Positions 11,974 to 23,663 are shown, counted from the stretch's first letter. The stretch is 64,000 nucleotides of DNA from Manihot esculenta (GCF_001659605.2 NC_035161.2:29931691-29995690), one strand, 5' to 3'. Notes: generated by a model from the sequence alone, not told the origin. Translations and numbers: made by a program.

Positions 11974-14590
11974 ATGAACCCAATCCCTAACCCTTACCCT
12001 AACCCTATCCCTAATTCTAATCCACCACCCATTGACCCTTATTACTCCTCTTATGCCCAAAACCCCAATACTCAATTCTCTCTTCAGCCACTCCATTATG
12101 TCTATACTAATCCCTCCGATGCCGCTTCCTCCGCCAACGCGCTCAGACCACCTGGAGTGGACTCCTACCCCTCCCTAACCTCTTTCCCACAACCCAACCC
12201 CCTCTCTTATGTACAAGCTGACGCCTCTGGGTACTATTTGGATCCCAATTTGCAGATTTGGGCTGCCAAGGAGGCCATCCAGCAGTATGGTACGGACCCG
12301 GCTGGATATGGAGGCGCTGTTGTAAGTGGTTGGTCTTCTTTTTTTTTTTTCTTTTCATTTCTTTTTTTCTTTTTCCTTTTCAGAAATGGAAAACTTGGAA
12401 TGAAACTATAATATTTAGTTACTGTATAACCGGAGATTCTGTCTATGTCGGAATATTCCGATAATTTCACCAGTCTCGGACCAACGTGATCATTTTATGT
12501 CGCACCAGTTGATTATAAAAGAGAAATGCTCTGGCCTTAACTGAGTCAGCTTGGGTTTCTTTCTCATGCAAGTGCTGGGGGGAGCAATTAAGCGAAGATG
12601 CCACTGAGCATCTGTTTGGTAGGGCGTAATGTGATACAAATTAATCAAATATTCTATTGAATTCAATAAAATATTTAATTATATTACATTCCATTGAGAG
12701 TTTTCACTGTAAAGTTTTGGGAGTCGTTGAGGATATGGGACCAAACTTATATATAGTGCCGCAGAAAGCTATTGAAAAATCTCATGTGGACAACCCTGGT
12801 CATAATTTTACGATTGTACTTATTTTTCTCACTAAAATACAGTGATGAATAGATTGTCTTTTTGTGAACACAATTTTAGAATCCAGTAATGAACTTGAAG
12901 AGAACAATACCATCGTACATAATATGCTATTTTCCCTTCTAAGGATGTCATCAGTGAAGAATAATAATAATGCCATTGCCGTGTCATTTTTAAGTTAATA
13001 CTGGTTTCTATCCTTGCAAGAAATTCTGGATGCTATAATTTGGCAGTGATGTTCTTGCCGTATCCCCACCCTAGTAAAATGCTTTCATATGCAGTAAGAA
13101 TGCCATTGCCATGGCAGGAACCTTTGTAATTACTAAACTTTATAATAAAATTCTAAAATGTGCACTTGATCTTTTATTGCACTCATTCAGAGAAATTTGA
13201 AATGTTTTATTCTAAACTAATTATACCGCAGAGGAGTAAAACTAACTTGTTCCAACTTACAACAAAGCAAAACTAACTTGAACTGGGAAAATAGTGGGGT
13301 TTGGCATGTTTTATCCTAATCCATTTAACCCAATGCAAGAGACGGGCTTCTGTTGAGTAGAAAATGTCACTTCCTAACTCTGCATTTGGCATTTGCATAT
13401 CTTTTAATTGGAATCATTTATTTCCCATGTTACTGAAGTATTGTGGATTCTACTATGAGTAGCTTTTGAGAGGTGATATGGATGTGTGAGAACACGTGGA
13501 GTACCTGGACAAATGCATCAATACATAGGACATATTATGGTGAAAATAAGCAGTGGGACGGCTTTCTGTGTTGGGTTAATTAATCCAACATAAACCTATG
13601 GGGGGGAGCAATTTGGAAAAAACAGTAGTTTCAGGCAGTAAGAGATGGATGAAGAAGTGAACTGGTTATGATATTGACTCTGGTAGAATACTGGCATAAT
13701 ATTGAGACAGCTAAAACAGAGACTACCTCAAGAGAGGTAATGGAAGAAGGTGATCCGTGAAGCTGACTTCAAATTGATTTCTGATCTAGAATTAGTTCAA
13801 TACTTCAATCAAGTTGTATTTGGGAGGTGATGTAGTTGTTATTGTTTCAGTGATTTTGGGATCAGTAGATGCATGCTTCTACTCTTTTGCTCATGCACAT
13901 GTTGAAATTGAGCGCCAGATTGTTTGCTGTCAAACATCATTATGTTTCTATCTATTTGCTCTTTTTTTTTTCTTTTTTTTTTGGTGTTTTTCCATTATAA
14001 TCTATTCATTAATTATTCTCTTGTATCTTCAGGCTGTCATGATACCTCAAGGGGCAACTGAACAGTTGGCCGTTGCACATCAAGAGTCCACCGTGTGGAC
14101 GAACTTAGCATTTCAGCTTCAGGGAAATGGAGCTTTGAAGAAACACCAAAAGAAAACAAAGGTTGTTCAATCTGCTTATTGCGAAGTTTGCAAGGTAGAC
14201 TGTAACAGCAATGAAGTACTTGACCAGCATAAATTGGGAAAGAAGCACAGGAAAAACATGGAGAAATTACAAGCGGCTGCTGCAGGCCCCAGTGCTTCAT
14301 CAGTGTCGTGTAATCTAATTATTGGGCCAAAGGAAGACCCGGATAAGGTCAAAGTTGGCAATGGACAAAAGGGACAAAAGGGAAAGAGGAAAGCAGCTGC
14401 ACCAGCAGAAGATTTAGAGACAAAGAGAAGAAAAATTGTTGAAGGTGGGGCAGCAGCAGAGGCAATCAGAGTATGTGCAATTTGTAATGTGGTTTGCAAT
14501 AGTGAGAATGTGTACAATTATCATCTCACTGGACGCAAGCATGCTGCAATGCTGAAGAAACATGGAGTAAGAATGGTTTCTGCCTCCTAA
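11974..14590 (+). CDS. protein with two U1-type (zf-met) C2H2 zinc fingers
   Basis: Exons 11974-12321 and 14033-14590 join in phase 0 across a 1.7-kb GT-AG intron, giving 301 aa. The N-terminus is rich in Pro, Asn and Tyr (MNPIPNPYPNPIPN). Two fingers follow with U1/matrin-type H-x5-H spacing: C166-C169/H182-H188 (CEVCKVDC...DQHKLGKKH) and C264-C267/H280-H286 (CAICNVVC...YHLTGRKH). Fingers of this type usually bind RNA, often double-stranded. A Lys/Arg-rich linker (KGKRKAAAPAEDLETKRRK) could be a bipartite nuclear signal. The first ATG after TTTCAGGATTACAACC is used, so an upstream non-coding exon is possible. The substrate is unknown. Confidence 0.85.
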
Positions 14591-15445
14591 AATAAAATAT
14601 CTGGAATTTGGCAAAGCTAGCACTCCTGTGATTTTCAGTGCTTACTATGTCCATATTCTAATTGGAAGATGTTACCTGTTTTGCATTGGTGCTGTTTTAG
14701 AGAACAAACTTTCGTGCAGAAATTTGAGGAATGTTCTTGTTGACTCCCTAGGACGCATTCATTGAAGTTAAAAGCTTCTGGCCTTCATTGAGAAATCTCA
14801 AGCTAATCCTACCATCCTATACAAATAGCCATTACCTTCGAGGAACATATGTGAATCACTGGCACAGCATGGGAGACCGAGAATCTTGTGCATACCAGGT
14901 GTAGGTTTCAATTTTACTTCCCCCTTTTCCATTGTTTTTAATTGTTATCTATTAAATGGTATTGTTGCTAGTTAATTTGTATCAGTTGGAAGGGGTGTGA
15001 GTGTCATCATCTGTATGAGACAGGCCTATTTAAGATTGTGCCAGTCAGAGACTCTCAAGTTAATTTCAAACAGATCAAGTTTACATTTGGTTAGGAATTT
15101 AGATGTTTCTTATTTTTCTTTTTTATGTGACAGCATATTTATCTCTCATCTTTACTTGGACAAAGATTAAAGAACATCCTATTATCACATTAACTTTCGA
15201 AAAGTGGGGTTAAGTGACTGTTGCAATTACTAGTTGACGTTGTTATGAGGCTTTTTTTATATAAATATCGAAGATGAATTTATGTAGTATTTTGATTTTT
15301 TTAAATTTATTAAGTACCTCTAATCATAAATCGCCCGTATATATGAGAAATGAAAGAAAATAGCATTTTTTTCAAACTTTTTTTTTTTTTAAGAAAAAGG
15401 TGGTCTGATAAATGAAAAGAGAGAAGAAAATCAATTCAATTCTTC
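14591..15445. other. 3' UTR and spacer between zinc-finger gene and BAG8-like gene
   Basis: Likely 3' UTR of the preceding gene (AATAAAA at 14591), then mixed and AT-rich spacer with a T-run near 15379. No further gene is supported. Confidence 0.5.
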
Positions 15446-15459
15446 AAAGCTTATAAAAC

Positions 15460-15487
15460 CACGTGACAACTCGGATCAGCGCACGTG
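15460..15487 (+). promoter_or_regulatory. two G-boxes (CACGTG) ahead of the BAG8-like gene
   Basis: Perfect palindromic CACGTG hexamers occur at 15460-15465 and 15482-15487, 22 bases apart (about two helical turns) and just after a TATAAAA at 15452. G-boxes bind bZIP and bHLH factors in light, ABA and stress responses. Function here is inferred from motif and position only. Confidence 0.45.
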
Positions 15488-15646
15488 GATTTTTGGCAGA
15501 GCGGCATGCCTTGCCGGTCCGCTCGGGATTTTTGCTGATCCAATCGCATAAAATGCCACTTTATCCTCACTTTCACTTACTTCCCTCGCAAAACCCTCAC
15601 TTTCTCCTCCCCATTTCCACTCCACATCCCTTCACTAGCAAACAAA

Positions 15647-17182
15647 ATGGCTTCTCGCCATCCTCATACTCCCCTCCACCACCACTGCCAAAGCCCTTCC
15701 CCAATCACGGCCACCTCCACCACCACCACTTGCTGTTGCAGCTGCCACTACAACCATTGCTGCATCCATCCTTCACCACCAACACAACAGTTACCGATTG
15801 ACCACCCACTTCTCCGTGCTCTTGGCTCTCTCCTTCAACAGCAGCAGCTACCCAATCCTTACCCTCCCTGCTGTAACAAACCTCATACCCAGAAAAGTAA
15901 TCTCCACAACATAGATTTTCACACACAAGATCTTCGTTTTCAACACTTGGGTGGTGACCAACAAACTCAGTCTGTTCTCTCTTCTCTTCTTGAACGAATC
16001 AACTTTCTCGAATCCTCTCTTCACCGTTTTTCTACTTCTTCTGCTTCGAATAATTATTGTCATTCATCGTTTTCTCTGAGAGAGGCAGCCGCTCGCGTTA
16101 TTCAAACCCATTTCCGTGCCTTCCTTGTTCGTAGATCAAGAACCCTAAGTCATCTCCAGGAGCTCGCATTTATTAAAGCCAGCTTCAACTCCCTCAAATC
16201 CTCTATCTCGAATAAAACCCATTTCAATTTTGAGGTTATTTCCCACAAAGCCATGGACTTGCTGGACAAACTTGACTCTATTCAGGTACATCACGCACCT
16301 TTCGTTCTCCACTTTTTCCAGTTTTATATAAATATATTTATTATTGTGGTTCTCAGTGGCTTCTGTTTATAGGGCGGTGATCCTATGGTCAGAGATGGTA
16401 AAAGGTCAATGAGCCGAGACATAGTGAGATTTTTGGAGTTCGTTGATGGGCTTTCAGCTATGAGGTATGGATATTTGTATAAACCTGCAAAAAACGTGAG
16501 ATTTATTCGGAATAGCAACAAATCTAGGGCTTTGAATGATACTACAGCATGTAGAGAGTTATTTGGACATCCAAAGGAAACAGTGAGGAATGGCAGAGTT
16601 GAAAAGATTCGTGGGTCTTATAAGATTTCTGGTTATCATGAGGAAGATGTGGAGCTTGAGGGGTTTCAGCAATTCATTGATAATGAAGATTATGATGATG
16701 AAAGCCCCAAGTTGTTCCCAAATGTAAATCAAGGTGTTTCCGGAGTTAGAAATGGAGTTTTGATCAAAAGCAATGCTGGTAAACCTAGAGTCAAGAAAAC
16801 TGTCAGCTTTTCTGAGAATGGGAATGTGTATAGGATTATCAGTGACAACCATGAGTCAGTTTTAAATGGAGATGGTAGTTTCACTGAGGGGAGCGATTCC
16901 AGTGATGATCATGGAGAGACTATGGATTACAATGAAATTGAAGGGAGAAAAGGGATCTCTAAAGGTATTGTGGATGATGAAGTTGTTAAGGATGAAAAAG
17001 CAGCATCTACACAGAGCAGTGGTGGTGAGAGGAATCCTACAAGGAATGCAAGGAGGGGCAGTGACTCTGAAAATCATAGGCTGTGCCAGGATGAATATGG
17101 AAATCTGCTTTGTCAGGATGAATATGGAAATCTAGTTTTCTCGGCTCCTGCGCCGGTGAAGATGGAATCCAGAGCTGCTTGA
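15647..17182 (+). CDS. BAG8: BAG family molecular chaperone regulator (BAG8-like, IQ motif)
   Basis: Exons 15647-16285 and 16373-17182 join in phase 0 across a short GT-AG intron (donor CAGGTAC, acceptor TTATAG), giving 482 aa. The N-terminus is rich in Ser, Thr, His and Cys and could act as an organelle-targeting region. An IQ calmodulin-binding motif (ARVIQTHFRAFLVRRSRTL, ~149-167) runs into a helical BAG domain (~172-255). In plants this IQ-BAG layout marks BAG5 to BAG8; BAG domains contact the Hsp70 ATPase. The C-terminal half is acidic and low in complexity and ends near an exact repeat of the nonapeptide LCQDEYGNL. I favour BAG8 over BAG7 from the RDGKRSMSREIV-like context; that paralogue choice is less certain than the family. 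Confidence 0.8.
17081..17134 (+). repeat. 27-bp in-frame tandem duplication in the BAG8-like gene
   Basis: Two adjacent 27-base units encode LCQDEYGNL twice near the C-terminus. They differ at only a few bases, so the duplication looks recent. Confidence 0.9.
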
Positions 17183-18900
17183 TGATGAGAACAGATAAAA
17201 TAGTTAAGTAGGACCATTTCTTGGGTTTGCATTATCAAAATCTTGCAAATTTTAATGGATTTGTAGTACCATTCCGCATTGTTTTTCCAATTGTCAATCA
17301 CTCAGTTGCTGGTAGAGATCAAGAAATTTTCCAGGTAGGATGTGTAGGTGGAGGGCTGTATCTGGTGGGTAACACTACTGATTGTAGGCCTTTCTTCATT
17401 TATATGGGACTGTGATTGTAATTTGCTACCTGCTTACCTTCAACCAAAGTTTTTGACGTTTAGTGAATGATGAGAACTCTTGTTAGTTGTTACATTTGTT
17501 GTATATACGTCGTCATACTTTATCTGAACTATATTTATAACAGCAGCGATTGTTGGGAATTTAGAGCACCTTACAAAATTTATGTTCTAAAATTCCTTTC
17601 TTGCTGGAGATGATATAAATCACAGGGAATCACTTTTCACAGCTTGGTTCCCAGTACTTATGACGCAGATATAATTACCAATGATGGTAAGAAATACAAT
17701 TACAGATTTTCAGGTAAAACAAATCCATGGAAGTGAGTTATTGAAAGAGTTGACAATGATGAACTTATAAAATTGCAATCTGAGAACTACAAAGATTTCA
17801 TAATATCAAGTCACAACAGCAGAGACCAGAAAAGAAAAAATGGGAACAAAGCTGTGGATCAGCTGCATAGGAAAGCTTCTGATTTTCATTGTTCTACGTA
17901 AAAGAAACAACTCTGCATACGTCAATAGTAGTTTCTTAAGTTTAATAAAATATCATCTACACTTGAATATATTGAGCTCACCAGTGAAATGTTTTGGTCC
18001 AAATCCTTCAAGCACATGCAAGCATGGATGACACTGAGAACGAGTGAAGTAATTTTCTCGTGTAAATTTCTGCTGCTTGCTTTCCCATAGGAAGCGGTAC
18101 CTTGAATATATGTTTTAGTGTAAAAACACTCAAATTCTGCCTTTTTTCATATCAATCTTCCAAAGCCTTTCTCATATTACTCAGCAAAATCTTGTAAGGT
18201 AGTCCTTGCAATCACATAACCATCAACGCTCTTCCACTTTGCTGCGCAGCATACATGCCTGCAAAGAATGTGCATCTTATATAGACTGGGAGTCTGGGAC
18301 CCGTAACTTACGGTCAGTCCTCAAAGATTAAACTTATCAAAGGAGGAGCTGCCGAGCAGATTCAAACTTTTCATGTCTCAGTTTTATTTATGCACATTTC
18401 AAATTCCACTTGAGATGTCGTCGAAAGCAATGCACGTCCATTTCCTTTGGCGTTTTGCTTATGATGTGCCACTTGCCAGATACATTCAGTAGAAGCAAAG
18501 TAAATACCATTTTAGGTATTAAATTACCACTTTGCCAATATGATTACTATTTTCGATCATATCACTCGCTGATGCAGAAGCGTCTCACCCTATCTCCCAG
18601 TTCCTGAATGGGCTGCTTAAACTGTTCTTTAAATCAAATCATTCCTTGTGAAGTTATAAATTAGTTTGGCCAGTTTATAAATCAAAGTAAAATAAATTAA
18701 AATGATCAAATTTTATTGATAGGTTAAAATTACACTATAAGCAAATTAAATTAAAATTAAAAAATGTAATTAAAATAACTTGGCAAACGTCTTGTCGTTG
18801 GAAGTGTTCATAATTTATATTTTTAAAAATTGGAGATTGAAATGGTTCTCCTTCACAACTTCGCTCAAATTGCCCGCCGTATTTATGTCCTCCGGCCCAA
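17183..18900. other. BAG8-like 3' UTR and spacer upstream of the PPR gene
   Basis: Mixed-composition DNA without a supported gene. A minus-strand stretch near 18177-18262 could encode about 25 residues behind a TTTGCAG acceptor but was not accepted. From 18650 the sequence is AT-rich up to the PPR gene leader. Confidence 0.4.
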
Positions 18901-18938
18901 GCCAACGGTGACTTTCGAAATACGGTTAAAAGGAGTTC

Positions 18939-20963
18939 ATGAATGGCCGCTCTCAAACTCTATCCAAAACCAAGCATTTGCTTGCCGCCTCAAGAACCCA
19001 ATACCTATCTCTTCTAAAGCATTATGCACCCGCTCGATCCCTTACCAAGACTAAACAACTCCATGCTCTCACCATCACTGCAGGCGTCCTCTCCTCGCCG
19101 GGCTCCGCCCGCCTTCGCTCAAGCCTCGCTGCTGCTTATATGCATTGCGGGTATGTCCCTCACGCTCGCAAGTTGTTCGACGAATTGCCTGAACGAAGTG
19201 CACTTTTATACAATAACTTGATGATTATGTACGTAAATAATGCATTATATCTTCATGCGCTGAAAGCATTTGTTGAAATGCTTCAATCGGGATGCTGCGC
19301 GCCTGATAACTATACGTATCCTATTGTTATCAAGGCTTGTAGTGAGCTTTCAATGCTTGGATTGGGTAGAGCGGTTCACGGGAAGATAGTGGTGTCCCTG
19401 TATGGTTCGCACACCTATGTGCAGAATTCCTTACTGGCAATGTATATGAATTGTGGGAAGAAGGAGACAGCACAGAGAGTTTTTGATGGGATGAGAGAGA
19501 GGAGTGTGGTGTCTTGGAATACTATGATTAGCGGCTATTTCAAAAATGGATGTGCCAAGACTGCTTTGATGGTTTTTAACCAGATGGTTGATTTTGGGGT
19601 TGAGATTGATTGTGCTACTGTGGTTTCTGTGTTGCCAGCTTGTGGATATTTGAGGGAATTGGAGTTGGGAAGAAGGGTTCATGGATTGCTGGAAGATAAG
19701 GGTTTAGATAAGAAAATAGCAGTGAGGAACGCATTGGTTGATATGTATGCGAAATGCAGTAGCATGGCTGAAGCAAAGTTGGTTTTTGATAGGATGGATG
19801 AAAAGGATGTGATCAGTTGGACTTCCATGATTAATGGGTACATTATAGATGGTGATGTGAGAAGCGCCTTGATGCTTTGTAGGATCATGCAGGTTGAAGG
19901 GATAAGACCCAATTCTGTGACTATAGCCTCGGTTCTTTCAGCTTGTAATGATTTGAGGGATGGTCGTTGTTTGCATGGGTGGACAATAAGGCAAAATCTT
20001 GATCCAGAAGTTATTATACTTACTTCATTGATTGACATGTATGCAAAATGCTGCCGTGTGGACCTTAGCTTTGCAGTCTTCACAAGAACTTCAATAAATA
20101 GAACAGTTCCATGGAATGCTATGCTCTCTGGGTGCATTCATAATGGTCTTGAAACTGAAGCAATAAGACTTTTCAAGCAAATGCTAGTGAAGGGAGTTGA
20201 ACCAGATGGTGCAACAATGAACAGTCTACTTCCAGCATATGGCTTTCTTGCTGATTTACAGCCATCGAAGAACATCCATGGTTACCTAACAAAATCTGGT
20301 TTTCTTTCAGGAATAGAAGTTGCTACATGTCTGATTGATATATATTCCAAGTGTGGAAGTCTAGAATCTGCTCATCAGTTATTCAATGCTATTCCGATAG
20401 ATGTCAAGGACATTTTTGTCTGGAGTGTAATAATATCTGGTTATGGAATGCATGGTCATGGTGAGACTGCTGTTTCACTTTTCAGACAAATGGTTTGCTC
20501 TGGGGTGAAACCAAATGAAGTTACCTTTACTTCTGTATTGCATGCTTGCAGTCATGCCGGTTTGGTGGATGAGGGCTTGTTTTTGTTTGAATTCATGATC
20601 AAAGACCATGAGATACAACCTACTGATGACCACTTCACTTGTATTGTTGATCTGCTTGGTCGTGCAGGTCGACTAGATGAAGCATGTAATCTTATTAGAA
20701 GAATGCCTTTTGTACCTAGTCATGCTGTTTGGGGGGCACTGCTTGGTGCTTGTGTAATACATGGTAATGTTGAAGTGGGTGAAGTTGCAGCACAACATGT
20801 TTTTGAGCTTGAGCCAGAAAACACGGGAAACTACATACTGCTGGCAAAACTTTATTCTGCAGTTGGAAGATGGGAAGACGCAGAAAACGTGAGACATATG
20901 CTGAATGACATAGGATTAAGAAAAGCACCAGCCCATAGTCTGATTGACGCTATAAATATTTGA
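18939..20963 (+). CDS. PLS-class pentatricopeptide repeat protein with E domain (At5g39350-like)
   Basis: Intronless ORF of 674 aa, built of tandem PPR motifs of P, L and S types (for example RSVVSWNTMISGYFKNGCAK and KDVISWTSMINGYIIDGDVR). It ends in an E-type C-terminus (VWGALLGACVIHGNVEVGE, then NYILLAKLYSAVGRWEDAEN) without a DYW domain. Such proteins bind organellar RNA in a sequence-specific way and usually direct C-to-U editing in mitochondria or chloroplasts. The start MNGRSQTLSKTKH and overall length match my recollection of Arabidopsis At5g39350 (PCMP-E16, 677 aa). That locus lies close to a UGD gene, as this one does. The target RNA site is unknown. Confidence 0.93.
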   Translation: MNGRSQTLSKTKHLLAASRTQYLSLLKHYAPARSLTKTKQLHALTITAGVLSSPGSARLRSSLAAAYMHCGYVPHARKLFDELPERSALLYNNLMIMYVNNALYLHALKAFVEMLQSGCCAPDNYTYPIVIKACSELSMLGLGRAVHGKIVVSLYGSHTYVQNSLLAMYMNCGKKETAQRVFDGMRERSVVSWNTMISGYFKNGCAKTALMVFNQMVDFGVEIDCATVVSVLPACGYLRELELGRRVHGLLEDKGLDKKIAVRNALVDMYAKCSSMAEAKLVFDRMDEKDVISWTSMINGYIIDGDVRSALMLCRIMQVEGIRPNSVTIASVLSACNDLRDGRCLHGWTIRQNLDPEVIILTSLIDMYAKCCRVDLSFAVFTRTSINRTVPWNAMLSGCIHNGLETEAIRLFKQMLVKGVEPDGATMNSLLPAYGFLADLQPSKNIHGYLTKSGFLSGIEVATCLIDIYSKCGSLESAHQLFNAIPIDVKDIFVWSVIISGYGMHGHGETAVSLFRQMVCSGVKPNEVTFTSVLHACSHAGLVDEGLFLFEFMIKDHEIQPTDDHFTCIVDLLGRAGRLDEACNLIRRMPFVPSHAVWGALLGACVIHGNVEVGEVAAQHVFELEPENTGNYILLAKLYSAVGRWEDAENVRHMLNDIGLRKAPAHSLIDAINI

Positions 20964-21888
20964 AATGGGAACATTTTGTTAATCAAATAGAAAAACCATC
21001 AGCTTGCTATGGTGTTCGTGCATAGATGAATATATGCTCCATCCAAAGCCAGGGCAAACTTCCATATTGAAGAACATATGATCTTGTAATCACGTGTCAT
21101 TATAAAAGTTTTATTGAACCAAAGGAGCTATCTGAAGGTGGATCGAACTTAAAAATTCATGTGAGATCAAGGAATGCGTTTCTATTTAGCATATGATTGT
21201 GGTGAATCAGATATTTCAATGGTGCAATGCAAGTGCAGAAGCATCCATTGGTCAAACATATTAGCAACATTTGCTGAAGCAATTCATGTTTATCTTTTCC
21301 TTCAACTACTTTTAATGTCTGGAACGGGTTCCTCACTTATATTATTATAAACAGGACCGGTTTGAGCGGAAGCATGGGTGATTTTATAGAATGTCTAGAC
21401 AACTTGAGTCTGGGTAAGTAGATTGCATGATATGCTTGTTGAGCAGGATTTGACCATGTTAAATTCATGCGGATTAGCTGTCTCAATATGTTGAGGTGAT
21501 TTATACCATATATAGATCTCATCATGATAAAGTTGATGTGAGCACCCTGCAGGTTTCAACTTACCGATTTTCCTTTATTTTTATTCCAGCGCCCCTGCCT
21601 TAATTACTTTGGGAACTGAAATGTATGTCAAGTATTCTTACAATATATCTGCTTATGAACCTCTTTTTTTCCTGTTTTTAAATAAGTATGCATGTCTTCA
21701 TAGAGTATATATGTTTTTGTACCATATAATAACTTGACAAAATGAAATCATACTTTTGAATGTCATGCTTGTTTTGGAGGTATTTACTAGAAACAAACAT
21801 GGAAGTCAAGATTACATGTTAGAGATGAACATGTTTGGATTTAAACCAAACCATAGCATTGTTCACCTCTTAAAAAGATGGTTTTGCT
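20964..21888. other. PPR 3' UTR and spacer to the transposon nest
   Basis: Mixed-composition non-coding sequence, probably 3' UTR followed by spacer. It ends at the left 8-bp target duplication of the hAT element (21889-21896). Confidence 0.5.
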
Positions 21889-21931
21889 GACATAATTAGG
21901 GATGTAAATGGGTAGGATACGAAATTGAGAG

Positions 21932-22425
21932 TGATGATCTGAGATCCAATAGAGTAGGGTTTTACAAGGGTTTTTGTATTAAAAGATAAAACTTAAACTT
22001 TCTGGGGGGGTTCCCCCTTTTATCCATTTCGCTATGCTTGCTGATGACGTGTAAAGGCCTTTCCATGATTGGGACACGCGTCTCTGACATACAGATTCGG
22101 GTGTACAAGGGTATCAGCAGCCTGCTTTATGCGTAACGGCCTCTGATTCTCCTCGTGCGTACGTTCGAGCGGATCTGCTAGGTTGTCCTAGTATGGCTCT
22201 GGATACTGGGCTGGGCCGAGAGTCGGGCCGGACGCTGAGTCTGAGAGGAGAGGGCCTACTAGTCACGGACTGGGCCGTTCTAAGTGAAGAAGCTTGGTTG
22301 AGCCCGGCCTTGAAGGTGGCACGAACCAGGCTTGTTTCGTGTAGCAGGTGTGTGGGCCTTTGCAAGATGGGCTTTTGGCTATGATCCAGGCCCTGGGCCA
22401 GGATGGAGAAATCCAGCGGTCATCA
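21932..22425 (-). repeat. 3' LTR of the Tat element
   Basis: The 494-bp terminal repeat differs from its partner at 36331-36823 by five base changes (all transitions) and one G-run length change, which indicates recent insertion. Confidence 0.95.
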
Positions 22426-22444
22426 ATTGCCCCTTCACCTTCTC
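22426..22444 (-). other. polypurine tract (PPT) of the Tat element
   Basis: Read on the minus strand, a purine-rich GAGAAGGTGAAGGGGCAAT abuts the 3' LTR. This is the position of the plus-strand primer for reverse transcription. Confidence 0.8.
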
Positions 22445-22979
22445 GGTAGTTATTGCCCCTACTGCCGAGGGGGTGAATATCAAGAACCATTATGACCGCG
22501 CCTGTTCGTGGTCAGGTGCCTTAATAACATTCTTTCATCTTTCTGTCGTTGTGCAGTTTCCGAGTCCTATCTGCTCTTTCCCTTTTCTGGCTTTTCTTCA
22601 TTCTTCGTGTTCTTTGCTGTCTTTGTTTTCCTGTCATCATTATCTGGACATGTCCTTTCTTTCCTTTTCCCTGACTATCTTTTAAAATTCTGACACCGTT
22701 AGCTTAGAGCATAGCTCTGCTCCGTGCTAAGGTCTCAAGCTCTGGATGTATATCAACGCTAGCTTTTCTTCATTCTCAAATCTTCTGCTGGAACAAGAGG
22801 TTCTTCCTTTCCGTTTCTCTGCAAAAGATCCATTTGACGCCTTCTTCAAACGAAATGAGGTGAGTTTGAGTTTGCATTGCTTTGTTGCCCCAAAGGTTGA
22901 TCTTGCTTTTATCATCTTGATGGAGAATTGTTTCTGACTTGTCTCTGTTTTGAAACTTTTTGCAGTACCTGAGATAAGA

Positions 22980-23663
22980 ATGGGTCAGTTCAAAATTCTT
23001 GAAAATTTGATGTTACCTCTAAGGAGTCTGGACGATGCTTCGGAGATCCTGCTGGTAGGACGGCCGATGTATGGGATTATTCGGCAAGCTATGGAAACTG
23101 TTTTACCCAGGTTGTCTGGCCGGCCTCCTCCTCAGTTTGCTGTCCGAGCTCCAAAGAGGTTCTGGGCCGATGAAAGGTCTGCTCCTTCTTCCGAGAAGAA
23201 AAAGGAAATTTCCTTAATGCCCCCGTCGCCTTCTTTTGATATAAATGGAAGTGGAGAGAATGATCAACTTATTGTTCCCTTTGATGTGAAGTACCAGTAT
23301 TATGCAAGACTTTGGTGTGAAGTACCAGTATTATGCGGGACTGAGATCTGCTGCGCTCAGTCAAGCTTATGGCGATACCTTCGAATGTATGCTCAGCGAT
23401 CTCCTTGGAGCCGTAACTTGAAAGCTCGTGTTTTCATGGTACATACGGACAAGCTCGGATATTATATCCTGTCCGTATGCATCGTGAATCACATCTGGGC
23501 AATCAGGGTGTCGACCTATTATAGGGGAACAGTGAGAAATACTTATGGGAATCAACTTGTTCAATTCCCCTATGATAGCGAGACAGATCTTGGCCTTTTC
23601 TGCCAAACTCACATTCCGAGCTGCGAGAGTTCTTCCGAGCTGAAGATTAGAATAGTAGGATAG
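22980..23663 (+). CDS. antisense ORF unit 1 inside the Tat element, unknown protein
   Basis: About 228 codons from MGQFKILENLMLPLRSLDD, on the strand opposite to gag-pol. A leader intron is plausible (donor GAGGTGAGT at 22860, acceptor TTTTGCAG ending 22965). Joining the exons in frame upstream meets a stop, so the leader should be non-coding. No domain is recognised. A 31-bp tandem duplication at 23286-23347 (units start 31 bases apart) is not a multiple of three, so it shifts the frame. The other frame after the repeat (YAGLRSAALSQAYGDTFEC) may be the older one. The 3' side carries a 49-bp tandem repeat (23676-23770). This may be a damaged gene of the element. Confidence 0.45.
   Translation: MGQFKILENLMLPLRSLDDASEILLVGRPMYGIIRQAMETVLPRLSGRPPPQFAVRAPKRFWADERSAPSSEKKKEISLMPPSPSFDINGSGENDQLIVPFDVKYQYYARLWCEVPVLCGTEICCAQSSLWRYLRMYAQRSPWSRNLKARVFMVHTDKLGYYILSVCIVNHIWAIRVSTYYRGTVRNTYGNQLVQFPYDSETDLGLFCQTHIPSCESSSELKIRIVG

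Noticed and set aside
15463..15801. Overlapping ORF starting before BAG8-like ATG
   Set aside because: Different frame and low-complexity Pro/His-rich. The 15647 frame joins exon 2 and carries the IQ and BAG regions.
18177..18262. Possible minus-strand terminal exon (AAKWKSVDGYVIARTTLQDF...) behind a TTTGCAG acceptor
   Set aside because: Only about 25 residues, no recognised family, and no convincing upstream exon.
22114..22693. ORFs inside the Tat LTR (and their twins at 36512-36782)
   Set aside because: Present in both LTR copies as LTR sequence, with no domain. They are by-products of LTR composition.
22746..22937. ORF upstream of antisense unit 1 considered as its first coding exon
   Set aside because: Splicing at 22860/22965 in that frame meets a stop after three codons, so the exon is better seen as leader.
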